From Aquitalea magnusonii (GTDB lineage: Bacteria; Pseudomonadota; Gammaproteobacteria; Burkholderiales; Chromobacteriaceae), in contig NZ_QJKC01000005.1 in NCBI RefSeq assembly GCF_003202035.1, forward strand, positions 1 through 64,000: a DNA stretch of 64,000 nucleotides, written 5' to 3'. The notes below the pieces were generated by a model that saw only the letters and a list, made by a program, of their open reading frames with translations, was not told the origin of the DNA and did not search any database. The first letter of the stretch is position 1. Every line of letters begins with the position of its first letter. A program made the translations under genes and the position numbers. Below are positions 44,880-53,177 of the stretch, piece by piece.

Positions 44880-45192
44880 GGTCGTACTCCAGTAGCAATT
44901 CCATATCCCGGCGCTGGCCATTTTTATCAATAGGCGGTGCAACGATTCGATACGTGCGCCCGCGCCATACAACACGCATGTCAGCATCCACACCATCAAC
45001 CCAACTACAAAAGCCTCGCGCATCGGCAACATAGTTTGTCGAATCGCCTACCCGCTCCCGACCAGTCAAGTCACGCACATCCATCCAGCGCCGCGGACCG
45101 ACACGCTGCCAGACATCAACAGATTCACCCGCGCCATTCTTCCCCTTTACCCGCTGCTGAATCTCCCCCTTGCACACACGATCACTACGCAT
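44857..45192 (-). CDS. Head closure protein (phage head-tail joining family)
   Basis: A 111-residue protein starting MRSDRVCKGEIQQRVKGK. VDVWQRVGPRRWMDVRDLTG and the later MRVVWRGRTYRIVAPPIDKN-GQRR match the head-tail adaptor family of HK97-like phages (SPP1 gp16 type), which plugs the portal ring after packaging. It overlaps the connector gene upstream by 8 bases and the gp10-like gene downstream, so translation is probably coupled. Confidence 0.85.
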   Translation of the reverse strand: MRSDRVCKGEIQQRVKGKNGAGESVDVWQRVGPRRWMDVRDLTGRERVGDSTNYVADARGFCSWVDGVDADMRVVWRGRTYRIVAPPIDKNGQRRDMELLLEYDHGHQGNG

Positions 45193-45739
45193 AGCGCCTC
45201 CACGGATCAAGCAGGCCATCCACATGCGAACGCGGCAGCATAGCCACCGCAGACGCCCCCTGAATAACCTCCTCCGAATTCCGCAAAGCCGTGGCCACAC
45301 GGATCAGCACCCATTGCCTGATTGCATCCGGCACCGTGCTAACCGTCCAGGCACCACACGAGAAGGAAACATCCACCTCGACTGCATCAGCAGGCCAGCC
45401 GTCAAACAGGATCAAGTCCTTGCCCCGTGCCAGACGCCAAGCATGCATAGGAAGCGGAGTTTCAACACCCGATGCATCACGCGCAACAATAGACGAAACC
45501 GCCAGCACATCACTTCGCAAGGCCAGCAGTGCAACACCAACATCATCAAAAGTGCGGCACCAGGACTGAGGCAGAATTGGCCGCTGCATTTCATGCTCTG
45601 CCGTGGCCACCGCTGCTGATACAAACAGCGTCAGCAAGCCATCAAGATCAGTCTCATCCTCATCAATGCGGCACTGAGTGCGCACCATCGACAAATCGGA
45701 AAACAATGGAGCCGCCGCAGCGACCAATTTTTCACGCAT
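45185..45739 (-). CDS. Head-tail connector protein (gp6-like)
   Basis: A 184-residue protein beginning MREKLVAAAAPLFSDLSMVR; AGGGGG lies just before its ATG. DEDETDLDGLLTLFVSAAVA and TAEHEMQRPILPQSW are typical of the gp6-like connector family that binds under the portal. The C-terminal part, AIRQWVLIRVATALRNSEEV, fits the same family. It is followed by the head-closure gene with a short overlap. Confidence 0.88.
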   Translation of the reverse strand: MREKLVAAAAPLFSDLSMVRTQCRIDEDETDLDGLLTLFVSAAVATAEHEMQRPILPQSWCRTFDDVGVALLALRSDVLAVSSIVARDASGVETPLPMHAWRLARGKDLILFDGWPADAVEVDVSFSCGAWTVSTVPDAIRQWVLIRVATALRNSEEVIQGASAVAMLPRSHVDGLLDPWRRYA

Positions 45740-45791
45740 AGTTCACCCCCTCGCTGATGCGGCATATCGCTATGCCGCATCGACCAGGAAA

Positions 45792-46214
45792 TTACTTCTT
45801 ACTGGAAGCGGCCTTCGCTTCAGTACCGGCTTGTTCATCCGTACTGGCCTGAGTATCAACGCCAGCTTGAGCATCCGCAGTAGCCTGGACATCAGCACCA
45901 GCTTGGGAATCAGCTCCATCCTGAACATCAGCACCTGCCCGAATATCAGCACCTGCCTGAGCGTCAGCAGCTGCCTGAACAGCTGGACTCTGCGCCAACA
46001 GGTAATCAGCACCGCCCAGGCCACGCGCAAACTCGACACCGGCAGAATCAGTGCAGTACAGATCCGGGCTGGCCAGGATGGTGGACGGATCACCAGTGAC
46101 AAGATCATTCGGGCGCACCATCACTTCTTTCGGGTCAGGTTCAGCGACCACAAAAGCCATGTGGGAATACAGAACGCGGGCAACCAGCACACCCAGCTTC
46201 GATTTAGTTGTCAT
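45792..46214 (-). CDS. Small head-region protein with Ala/Asp/Gln/Gly repeats
   Basis: A 140-residue protein between capsid and connector genes, with GAGGTG before its ATG. Residues 1-75 form a short folded part (FVVAEPDPKEVMVRPNDLV and FARGLGGADYLL). Residues 83-133 are a low-complexity tail of hexapeptide repeats related to Gln-Ala-Gly-Ala-Asp-x, about eight copies. The tail is acidic and has almost no bulky residues, so it may be extended or disordered. Small proteins in this position can be head fibres or decoration proteins; no family is recognised. Confidence 0.7.
   Translation of the reverse strand: MTTKSKLGVLVARVLYSHMAFVVAEPDPKEVMVRPNDLVTGDPSTILASPDLYCTDSAGVEFARGLGGADYLLAQSPAVQAAADAQAGADIRAGADVQDGADSQAGADVQATADAQAGVDTQASTDEQAGTEAKAASSKK
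45816..45968 (-). repeat. Imperfect 18-base tandem repeats coding hexapeptides
   Basis: About eight copies of an 18-base unit (plus-strand variants of TGAGCATCAGCACCAGCC) coding Gln-Ala-Gly-Ala-Asp-x. Copies differ mainly by single bases, so copy number may vary by slippage or unequal exchange between relatives. Confidence 0.8.
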
Positions 46215-46228
46215 GCGACACCTCAAAA

Positions 46229-46251
46229 GAAAAACCCCTCAAAGGAGGGGC
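46229..46251 (-). terminator. Hairpin with T tract after the capsid gene
   Basis: CCCCTC and GAGGGG arms around AAAG, extended by AAG/CTT, with an A run on the left (T tract on the minus strand). It lies between the capsid gene and the repeat protein gene, about 15 bases before the latter's ATG. Confidence 0.85.
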
Positions 46252-46270
46252 TTTCGTGAATGAAGGCCGA

Positions 46271-47473
46271 TTAGGCCGCTGCTTGCTGGAAGGTTTTCAC
46301 AGCACCACCAATGTCCAGCATATTGCCGTCATGACGAGCCAGCGCATGGAAGCCGACCAGACCTTGCTCGTTGTATTTCGAGTCAGTATTGCGATACAGC
46401 ACGGTATCCAGCACATCGCGTATCAGATATTTGCCGTGATCACCGAAGCTGATGGTTTTGGCATTGGCCGCAGGAGCTGGCATATGCTGATTGATCTGAT
46501 ACGGATAACCAGACAGAGTATCCGGAGCCTTGACTTCCAGACCAGGCATCCAGAGCGGACGGCCCATACTGTCCTTCATTTTCTTCAGGACACGCAGAGT
46601 ACTGTCATGCAGCATCCAGCTGGCATTAGCCCGATAAATCGGGTCAACACTGTGCTCCAGATCAACCAGATCATCATAGAGCACAGTTGCAGTCTGACCG
46701 GCACCAGCCACCTTGCCCACCGGGGCGGCAGTAATAATGCCCTTCGGCTGGCCAATGCCTGTACCGACAGTAAAGTGGCGGTTCGTGATACGGCCCAAAC
46801 GCATACCCAACAGCTGAACAACATACGACTCAACATCAAAGGCAGCGTCTTGCAGCAGCTCGATGGACAGGGCAACCGTTTTGCTGGAGTACTTATAGGC
46901 ATTCAAAGAAGCCTGGCCAAAAGTTGTATCCTGAGCATTTGCCGGGACATTCTCACCAATGATCTCCCCCTCTTCGGAAGTAGCATCGGTAACCGGGAAA
47001 AGCAGGCCAGCACCAGTCTGCGTGCTTACCACAGTTGCCAGATTGCGCATCCCGCCAAACAACTTCATTGCTTGAAGGATGGAGCTGTACATCTCATTCG
47101 GCACCAGGTAGCCACCGCCAGCCGGAGCTGCAATAGTTTGCGCATTGGTAAAGCGCGGATCTTGTTGCAGAGCACGCACACCATCACGACCATCACGAAG
47201 GAAGGCAACCAGCATTTCACGGCGCAGCTCAGCCGCATTCTCCAGGATCACACCACGGAATTGACTGGTAGCCTGGTCATTGGCGGCGATACCTTCCTGA
47301 ACAGTCAGCGCAGCCTGAATGGCATTGATCTGCTGGTCAATCTGTTCAACTTCGGTTTGCATTGCTACAAACTGAGTCTGACGATCAGAATTCCATACGC
47401 CATCAGCATCAACCAGCGCCTTCATCTTGTTGGCGATTTCAACACGCTTTTCACGCAGAGCTTGCAGCTTCAT
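46271..47473 (-). CDS. Major capsid protein, HK97 fold
   Basis: A 400-residue capsid protein. Residues 1-95 are a helical, charged delta domain (MKLQALREKRVEIANKMKAL and QTEVEQIDQQINAIQAALTV) that acts as internal scaffold and is cut by the upstream protease. The mature part begins near 105, and contains the typical GGGYLVPNEMYSSILQAMKL, AYKYSSKTVALSIELLQDAA (E-loop to spine) and NASWMLHDSTLRVLKKMKDS. The C-terminal VLYRNTDSKYNEQGLVGFHA is also family-like. GGAG is before the ATG. The absence of a lysine-asparagine crosslink cannot be decided by eye. Confidence 0.96.
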   Translation of the reverse strand: MKLQALREKRVEIANKMKALVDADGVWNSDRQTQFVAMQTEVEQIDQQINAIQAALTVQEGIAANDQATSQFRGVILENAAELRREMLVAFLRDGRDGVRALQQDPRFTNAQTIAAPAGGGYLVPNEMYSSILQAMKLFGGMRNLATVVSTQTGAGLLFPVTDATSEEGEIIGENVPANAQDTTFGQASLNAYKYSSKTVALSIELLQDAAFDVESYVVQLLGMRLGRITNRHFTVGTGIGQPKGIITAAPVGKVAGAGQTATVLYDDLVDLEHSVDPIYRANASWMLHDSTLRVLKKMKDSMGRPLWMPGLEVKAPDTLSGYPYQINQHMPAPAANAKTISFGDHGKYLIRDVLDTVLYRNTDSKYNEQGLVGFHALARHDGNMLDIGGAVKTFQQAAA

Positions 47474-47491
47474 ATAGGGTCTCCAGAAATG

Positions 47492-47514
47492 AAAAAACCC
47501 GCCATTGGCGGGTA
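47492..47514 (-). terminator. Hairpin with T tract before the capsid gene
   Basis: ACCCGCC and GGCGGGT arms around ATT with six As on the left (T tract on the minus strand). It lies 18 bases before the capsid ATG, between protease and capsid genes. Confidence 0.88.
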
Positions 47515-47540
47515 TTAGGGTTTGTCGCGGAAGCCCCGCG

Positions 47541-48332
47541 TCAGCAATTCAGATTGAGCAGCACCAGTTGGCGCTTGGCAGCCTCACGGCCATCATCAGA
47601 AGCAGAGTTTTCAACAGGATCAACAACTGGCTCTGCGACAGGCGCAGGCTTGACTACCGAAGCAGCTGGCGCAGCAGAAGGCTGCAACAGTGCCTTGGGC
47701 GCATTCTTGCAAGATGAGAAATCCCAGCAGCTATTATCGACAGCTGCTGAACCAGCACCATCAATCGCATCGACAAAGCCAGCTGCTTTTGCCTCATCTG
47801 CTGTGAACCAGGTTTCCGCCTCCATCCATGCAGCAACCTGCTCAGCCGGCTGGCCGGTCTTACGCACGTAATCAGCGCAGATCGTGCTATCGACCTTATC
47901 AAGCAGGTCAGCAACCTGCCGCAAATCCTCAGCATCACCAGCAGCGACCGTTGCGGCCTGATGGATCATGAACATGCCACCATCCGTAATCCGCACTTCA
48001 TCGCAATTCACTGCAATGAAAGTTGCCGCCGAAGCAGCCAGGCCATCGATATGCGCGATCACCTTCGCACCAGAAGCGCGTAAGGCGGCGATGATGGCGC
48101 GTGCGCCGAATACGTCACCGCCCGGACTATTGATACGCAGATGGATGGCTTCCACCCCGATCATTGCGGCGATTTCCTGACACAGCTGGCCAGGATCAAC
48201 GCCGCACCATTCGTCGATAATGTCATACAGCCAGATCGTTGCCTCAGCACCACCCGGCGCAACCTCTGCACGCGGACAAACAGGCCGGGCAGCTTTAGCC
48301 TTGGGCCGGATCAGAAGGTTTTTGATTGCCAT
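47541..48332 (-). CDS. Head maturation protease, ClpP-type
   Basis: A 263-residue serine protease that cuts the capsid delta domain during head assembly. The ClpP/S14 fold shows in IHLRINSPGGDVFGARAI, the catalytic serine in HIDGLAASAATFIAV, and the catalytic histidine in GGMFMIHQAATVAAG. The last 60 residues are a low-complexity, alanine- and proline-rich tail, possibly a scaffold-like extension. GGGAG is before the chosen ATG, and the gene overlaps the portal 3' end by 38 bases. Confidence 0.92.
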   Translation of the reverse strand: MAIKNLLIRPKAKAARPVCPRAEVAPGGAEATIWLYDIIDEWCGVDPGQLCQEIAAMIGVEAIHLRINSPGGDVFGARAIIAALRASGAKVIAHIDGLAASAATFIAVNCDEVRITDGGMFMIHQAATVAAGDAEDLRQVADLLDKVDSTICADYVRKTGQPAEQVAAWMEAETWFTADEAKAAGFVDAIDGAGSAAVDNSCWDFSSCKNAPKALLQPSAAPAASVVKPAPVAEPVVDPVENSASDDGREAAKRQLVLLNLNC

Positions 48333-49560
48333 TCCCACTCCCTGCTTTCACGATTTCCCCCCCATCAGGATCAGGAGGCAGATTCTTGATATGCCGGACT
48401 TCATTGATCGTCATCCAGCCCTGCGAGCCCGGCCCACCCAGCGCCTTACTGAAGTACGCAGCCTGGGCGGCACTATCACCCTCAAGCAACGTATCAAGCC
48501 CAAACTCACAATAAACACCAGGCTTCACAAACAGCTTGCGATTCGCCTCCTGCTGAATGGCCATGAGATGGCGCTTGAGCGTGAACTTTACAAAGCCCTG
48601 CGTCATCGCCTCCAGCCCCGTCCCCCAGCTTGTCGCTTTGTCAGTCGCACCGATCATGTGCGGCGGAACACCGTAGATCCGCGCAATCTCGACCACTGAA
48701 AATGCACGCCCTTCCAGCAGTTGCATATCGACTGGAGAAATCTGCAACCGATCAAGCTTCCAGTCAGCACCAGATAGCACCATCGGGCGGCCAACATTCG
48801 CCAGCCCGTGCGCTCGCGCCTCAACTTCAGCACGAATATCCCGCTTCTGATCTTCATTCAGCTTTCCAGCAGTGCTGATCAGATACGATGCGCCAGTTCC
48901 CTGCCCAAATTGGCGCTCGCTGAACTGCTGCTGGCCAAGTGCAAGGCCGATGGTCTGATTAGCATAGTGACGAACCGGGGAAAGCGAACGAAGACCGTTA
49001 TAGCCAAGACCAGGAACATGGATGATGTCATCCTCATGCACGCTATGAACCTGCCCAGTAGGTAGCCAGAATGTGTAGCAACGCCAGCCGCCCTGATCAA
49101 GCATCCGCTGCACTGTCGTAGCTCGCGGATTCAGCGGCTGGATACCTACCGGATTACCCCGCCTATCACGCATGATCCAGGCAACAAAATCACCGTCCAG
49201 CAACCGGGACTGCATCCCGTATTCCCACATAGCTGATGCCGTGTATTCATTCGTCGCAGATTCGTTGAACAGATACCAAAAATCATGATCAATCGGCTTA
49301 CGGCCAGATGGAGTCTTCTGAAAGAACTGCAGCGGCAGCGTACTGACAATACCGGCGAGCAACTGGACACAGGCATAAACAGCACCAACCTGCATTGCAG
49401 TCGTCTCATTGACCGGAACTCCCGTAGCAGACGGCATGCCGAATACCTCGCCAAACCCGCCAGAGCCCTGGCCAAGATTCTGGACAGTAGGCTCTTTTCG
49501 CTGCTCAGTATCAGCAGCTGGCGGAGACTTACCCGCCCAAAACCGGTCAAAAAAGCCCAT
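48295..49560 (-). CDS. Portal protein, HK97 family
   Basis: A 421-residue protein forming the DNA-entry ring. It begins MGFFDRFWAGKS; its ATG overlaps the terminase stop (TGATG), so translation is coupled. Signatures include MQVGAVYACVQLLAGIVSTL, DGDFVAWIMRDRRGNPVGIQ, NPRATTVQRMLDQG, DIIHVPGLGYNGLRSLSPVR and VEIARIYGVPPHMIGATDKA. All are standard for HK97-type portals, and the length is normal. Confidence 0.95.
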   Translation of the reverse strand: MGFFDRFWAGKSPPAADTEQRKEPTVQNLGQGSGGFGEVFGMPSATGVPVNETTAMQVGAVYACVQLLAGIVSTLPLQFFQKTPSGRKPIDHDFWYLFNESATNEYTASAMWEYGMQSRLLDGDFVAWIMRDRRGNPVGIQPLNPRATTVQRMLDQGGWRCYTFWLPTGQVHSVHEDDIIHVPGLGYNGLRSLSPVRHYANQTIGLALGQQQFSERQFGQGTGASYLISTAGKLNEDQKRDIRAEVEARAHGLANVGRPMVLSGADWKLDRLQISPVDMQLLEGRAFSVVEIARIYGVPPHMIGATDKATSWGTGLEAMTQGFVKFTLKRHLMAIQQEANRKLFVKPGVYCEFGLDTLLEGDSAAQAAYFSKALGGPGSQGWMTINEVRHIKNLPPDPDGGEIVKAGSGNGNQKPSDPAQG

Positions 49561-51395
49561 CAGCAAATCACCTCCACCTCTGTTTCATCATCCAGATATG
49601 TCATGGCCCGCGTTGCTGCCATAGAAAGCGCCACAATCGGATCAATACGGCCCTGACTACGCTTTTTGTCCGGCTTGATGTTTTCGTTACTGTCCATCAG
49701 CAGCGTCACATTCCCAGCGCACCAGCGGAGCAACGGATTTCCACCATGGCGTAGCCGCTTGCTGTAAACCAAGCGCTCAAGATGCTTCGCACCAGGTGAC
49801 AGACCGGCAAAGTTTTGCGGTAGCTTTACCATCGGCACGTCCTTTTCCAGCAGCTGGTTCGCCAGGTGCGTGCTATTCCATGTGTCGAATGCGATTTCTC
49901 GCACATCAAAATCACGGCATGCCTGCTCAATGACTTCCCGAATTGGGTCGTAATCGGTTACATCACCCTCTGTAACGGTCAACCAGCCCTGCTTTTCCCA
50001 CGCCTTGTAATCAGATCCGTTGTCTTGATCAGCTGCATCGACCTTCGCCTGAGGAACCCAGGCCCAAACCAGTACATACCATTCGCCATCCTCATCGCCA
50101 GGCGGCGGCGGGAACAAAAGCACAAAGGCCGTGATGTCTCGCGTACTGGCTAAGTCGAGTCCGCCGAAGCATTCACGGCCTTGCAGCATGCAAGGATCGA
50201 ATTTCTTCTTTCCCTTGTCCCAAACCAGCATGTCAAACCAGGACAATGAGTCACCGACAAACACATTCAGGTCTTTTGTCAGAAAGTTTGCCCTGGCCGA
50301 AGGCATGATCTTCGCCTTAGCGGCCTGCGCTTCCATATATGAGTAGGTTTTTGCAGAACCCAGCGATGGATTGGCTTTTGGCCAGTTTTCCGACGAAAAA
50401 GGGTCATCCCCCTCATCAATCGTGTAAATCACCCCAAAAAAGCTGTCATCCTGCACCTCACCGCGCAGAATTCGCACCAAATACGACCGAATTTCGATGC
50501 AAATTCCGTCCAAAATGAACCCGGCAGTGGTGATTGCATTGATCAACGGCTGCGTCCGCGCCCCCAGCGCTGACTCCATCACATCCCAAACCTCGCGGGT
50601 TTTGTGCGCATGCAGCTCATCAACCAGACAGGCATATGGGTTTAGGCCATCAAGCGACTCCGCATTTGCTGGAAGCGGCTTATAAACGGACTCACCAATC
50701 GACATTTTTTCTTGATTGGCACCGTCAAAAATCCTGACTGACTTAGCCAGCCTGGGCGACTGGCGGCGCAGGCGCTTGATATTGTCGAATGCCGGCTTGA
50801 ACACAGACATGGCCTGCTCACGCGTCGTCGCAATCGAATAAACCTCAGCACCGCCCTCACCGTCCATCATCCACAAGTACGAACCAATCGGCCCCCACCA
50901 GGTGGACTTGCCATTTTTGCGGGCAACCTCTTCATAACCCGTCCGGAAGCGGCGGCACCCATCCGATGCCCTCCGCCAGCCGAAGATAACTGCCGTCCAG
51001 AACAGCTGCCAGCCATCAAGCATGATCGGCTGCCGGGCAAGCGGCCCTTTGATATGAACAAACCAGCCCTGTACATAGTTGATGACATGCCAGGCATGGC
51101 CAGGACTGAAAAACAACCCGCGCTTTGCACCTTGTTGCAGATCACGATAATGGCGCTCAACTGCCAGCATGGTCAGCTGACCAACAACGATTTCACCGCG
51201 CAGTACAGGCACACCATAAACCCGATCCCACTCTTGCCAATCAGCCTCAGCCGGAATCAGCTTTAAGCGGCTGACGGGTGGCTTTTTGCGTGACCGACCA
51301 GACCGTCGAACAGATCGTCTTGCGGCGTTGCCGCTGGAAGCTTGGCTTTTACCGTCGCCACTGACGGCAGAGTCAGGCAGCATTCCGGTAGCCAT
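49560..51395 (-). CDS. Terminase large subunit
   Basis: A 611-residue DNA-packaging motor. The ATPase domain has a Walker A-type motif EEVARKNGKST (about 150-160), Walker B with catalytic Glu in YACLVDELHAHKTREVWD (about 255-272) and a coupling TTAGF motif (INAITTAGFILDG). The C-terminal nuclease domain contains FGGLDLASTRDITAFVL and the later acidic GRIDPIVALSMAATRAM. It is of the Terminase_1 group that pairs with P27-type small subunits. It overlaps the small subunit gene by 133 bases if ATG 51395 is used; a later start is possible but no good alternative was seen. Confidence 0.94.
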   Translation of the reverse strand: MATGMLPDSAVSGDGKSQASSGNAARRSVRRSGRSRKKPPVSRLKLIPAEADWQEWDRVYGVPVLRGEIVVGQLTMLAVERHYRDLQQGAKRGLFFSPGHAWHVINYVQGWFVHIKGPLARQPIMLDGWQLFWTAVIFGWRRASDGCRRFRTGYEEVARKNGKSTWWGPIGSYLWMMDGEGGAEVYSIATTREQAMSVFKPAFDNIKRLRRQSPRLAKSVRIFDGANQEKMSIGESVYKPLPANAESLDGLNPYACLVDELHAHKTREVWDVMESALGARTQPLINAITTAGFILDGICIEIRSYLVRILRGEVQDDSFFGVIYTIDEGDDPFSSENWPKANPSLGSAKTYSYMEAQAAKAKIMPSARANFLTKDLNVFVGDSLSWFDMLVWDKGKKKFDPCMLQGRECFGGLDLASTRDITAFVLLFPPPPGDEDGEWYVLVWAWVPQAKVDAADQDNGSDYKAWEKQGWLTVTEGDVTDYDPIREVIEQACRDFDVREIAFDTWNSTHLANQLLEKDVPMVKLPQNFAGLSPGAKHLERLVYSKRLRHGGNPLLRWCAGNVTLLMDSNENIKPDKKRSQGRIDPIVALSMAATRAMTYLDDETEVEVIC

Positions 51396-51760
51396 TGCAG
51401 CAGCTCCTTTTTCAGATTTCGCGCAACATAGAAAATGGCATGCGGCTGCTGGTGACCATTCGGCGTGGTCACCATGTAGGAACCACGATTTTTTTCCATC
51501 AGATCCGCCAACTGGTTCTCAGCGTCCTGCCACTGAATCCATGTCCGCACCACAACGCTGATGGCCAGGCCGCCAGTCATGTGCTCGATACCAGCCAGGC
51601 GGAGGCTTTCACAGATGTAGTCCCATGCCTTGCGCTCCCGACTATTGAAATTGACACCCGGCGGCGAGGACGGGCTGTCAATTCCATTGCCAACGGCACC
51701 AGTTGCCGCCTGTCCACCACCACCAGGAATTACCGTAAAAGGCGGCTTTTCCTGACTCAC
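51263..51760 (-). CDS. Terminase small subunit, P27 family
   Basis: A 165-residue DNA-recognition subunit. GTG at 51760 with GGAG 6 bases upstream decides the start. NSRERKAWDYICESLRLAGI, the helix pair after it, and NGHQQPHAIFYVARNLKKEL followed by WLPECCLTLPSVATV fit the P27 family (the usual tail is LGLTPSSR-like). It precedes the large subunit, as normal. The first 35 residues are glycine-rich and probably flexible. Confidence 0.88.
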   Translation of the reverse strand: MSQEKPPFTVIPGGGGQAATGAVGNGIDSPSSPPGVNFNSRERKAWDYICESLRLAGIEHMTGGLAISVVVRTWIQWQDAENQLADLMEKNRGSYMVTTPNGHQQPHAIFYVARNLKKELLQWLPECCLTLPSVATVKAKLPAATPQDDLFDGLVGHAKSHPSAA

Positions 51761-51787
51761 TACGCGCTCCAATCAGTTGCACATACG

Positions 51788-51828
51788 AAAAAAGGCCTCC
51801 GACACCGTAAAAACGGCTCAGAAGCCTT
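51788..51828 (-). terminator. Hairpin with T tract before the terminase genes
   Basis: AAGGCCTCCGACACCG and CGGCTCAGAAGCCTT form an imperfect 15-base stem around TAAAAA, with an A run on the left (T tract on the minus strand). It lies between the HNH gene and the small terminase gene. Confidence 0.7.
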
Positions 51829-51984
51829 CCATTTCTTAACCCCCCCCTGCTTAAAAACAGGTGGCCATAAAAATTCGGACTTAGGCACGCGGTTCTGATC
51901 GGTCGGCCTTGGACTTTTGGACACCCCCCGCCCAAAAACCGCACCACTTCGGTGCGCCGCACCCCTTTTCCCGACCCATCTCAT

Positions 51985-52416
51985 TCAGCCGGTCGTACGC
52001 TTTCGATTGCCGAAACCGCCATCCTCTGCCGCTGTTTTCTTGTCATGACAGCGCTTTGCCATCGGCATCCAGTTTGCTGTATCCCAGAACAGCGCTTGCG
52101 CTCGCCGGATTGCCTCAACATCACCGCTATCCAAGGCATCTTTCAGCCGGTGCGGTTTGATGTGATCGACCACCTCAGCCAGAGTCAGAAGCCCTCGACC
52201 CTTACAGTCCGGACACTCACACAATGGCCGCTCGCGCAGAAATGTTGCCCGCGCCTTTGCCCATCGCCCGTCATACCCTCGACTAGCAGCAGACCCGCGC
52301 CGCTGATCAACCTCTCGCCGACTCTCTCGCAGATGCTCTTTACAGAATCCCTTCCCATCACGCACCAGGACACGGCAACCGCGATGACGGCAGGGAGTTG
52401 GTGCAGCTTTAGGCAT
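51985..52416 (-). CDS. HNH endonuclease
   Basis: A 143-residue nuclease directly upstream of the terminase genes, where HK97-like phages keep an HNH protein that helps packaging. A cysteine-rich N terminus (MPKAAPTPCRHRGCRVLV) precedes CECPDCKGRG, then the HNH core EVVDHIKPHRLKDAL and the final NWMPMAKRCHDKKT, giving the histidine, asparagine and second histidine plus structural zinc ligands. The start is at the second in-frame ATG, because the region before lies over a hairpin and is not family-like. Confidence 0.9.
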   Translation of the reverse strand: MPKAAPTPCRHRGCRVLVRDGKGFCKEHLRESRREVDQRRGSAASRGYDGRWAKARATFLRERPLCECPDCKGRGLLTLAEVVDHIKPHRLKDALDSGDVEAIRRAQALFWDTANWMPMAKRCHDKKTAAEDGGFGNRKRTTG

Positions 52417-52435
52417 GGCGAATCCAGAAAAAGAA

Positions 52436-52459
52436 ATGCCCCGACCGAAGCCAGGGCAT
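52436..52459 (-). terminator. Hairpin upstream of the HNH gene
   Basis: ATGCCCCGAC and GCCAGGGCAT arms with two mismatches around CGAA; on the minus strand T-rich sequence follows. It ends about 20 bases before the HNH start, matching the layout seen at other late genes. Confidence 0.6.
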
Positions 52460-52512
52460 TTTAAACAAGAGGAGAAATAGCAGAGACAAGCACAAACCGC
52501 ACCCAGAAATGC

Positions 52513-52542
52513 AAAAAGCCCTGAGAGTTTCTCAGGGCTTTT
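52513..52542. terminator. Strong terminator after the Q-like gene (tR'-like)
   Basis: GCCCTGAGA and TCTCAGGGC arms around GTT, flanked by five As and four Ts, so it works on both strands. It stands between the Q-like gene and the late genes, the place of lambda tR', and would block late expression unless read through. Confidence 0.88.
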
Positions 52543-52560
52543 AGGCATGACAAAGATGGC

Positions 52561-53058
52561 TTATGCCACCAGCTTCTCACGCCATACGGCGGGTTCACGA
52601 CCATGTGAAGCGGATGATAGGCGGTTTGCATTTTCTTTGCAAGCGATCATTGCAGCCAACTGCTCAATCTCTTTCGCTGTGCGCAACAGCTCATACCAGA
52701 AAAAACGGCCATCCCGGCCCGATTTCTTTACTAACCTACTTTGGGATATCTGGAAGCAAAAATAATCCCGCAGCTGCAATTTTTCCCGGCTTAGCCGACC
52801 GCCGGACTTTACCCAAGCCGCTTCTATAATCTCAGCATCAGCAATATCAACCGCGCCGGACTGCTCAGGCAAGTATCTGCAACTATCGCAAGGGACTTCA
52901 TCCTCAAAGCAGTATTCACACCTGTTCGATCTGAATTTCCCTTCTAGCCCACCTGCCCGGCCATCCTGTCTGGAGTACGAACTCCACCGGCCCCAATTCT
53001 TCAAGCGCGCATAAAGATACTCGGGAAAATCATCCTTTTTTACAATTTCAAACGACAT
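52561..53058 (-). CDS. Putative Q-like antitermination protein
   Basis: A 165-residue protein. It opens FPEYLYARLKNWGRWSSYSR; the W-G-x-W element is common at the start of Q-type late regulators. A four-cysteine knuckle follows (CEYCFEDEVPCDSC), then IADAEIIEAAWVKSG and a C-terminal helical region, LRDYFCFQISQSRLVKKSG and FWYELLRTAKEIEQLAAM, comparable to the DNA-binding part of phage_antitermQ proteins. GGAGG lies 7 bases before the ATG. It is the last early gene before a strong terminator and the late genes, which fits a late-gene activator. The family match is by pattern, so the role is probable and not proven. Confidence 0.65.
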   Translation of the reverse strand: MSFEIVKKDDFPEYLYARLKNWGRWSSYSRQDGRAGGLEGKFRSNRCEYCFEDEVPCDSCRYLPEQSGAVDIADAEIIEAAWVKSGGRLSREKLQLRDYFCFQISQSRLVKKSGRDGRFFWYELLRTAKEIEQLAAMIACKENANRLSSASHGREPAVWREKLVA

Positions 53059-53177
53059 CTTGAATCCTCCGGATACTGTCCTGAAGAATCCCCTAGCCCA
53101 GTCAATGCCGGGCTTTTATATGCTGCAATTTTACCACGCAAACCACACCATGCACGCTATGCGAACATGGATAACCA

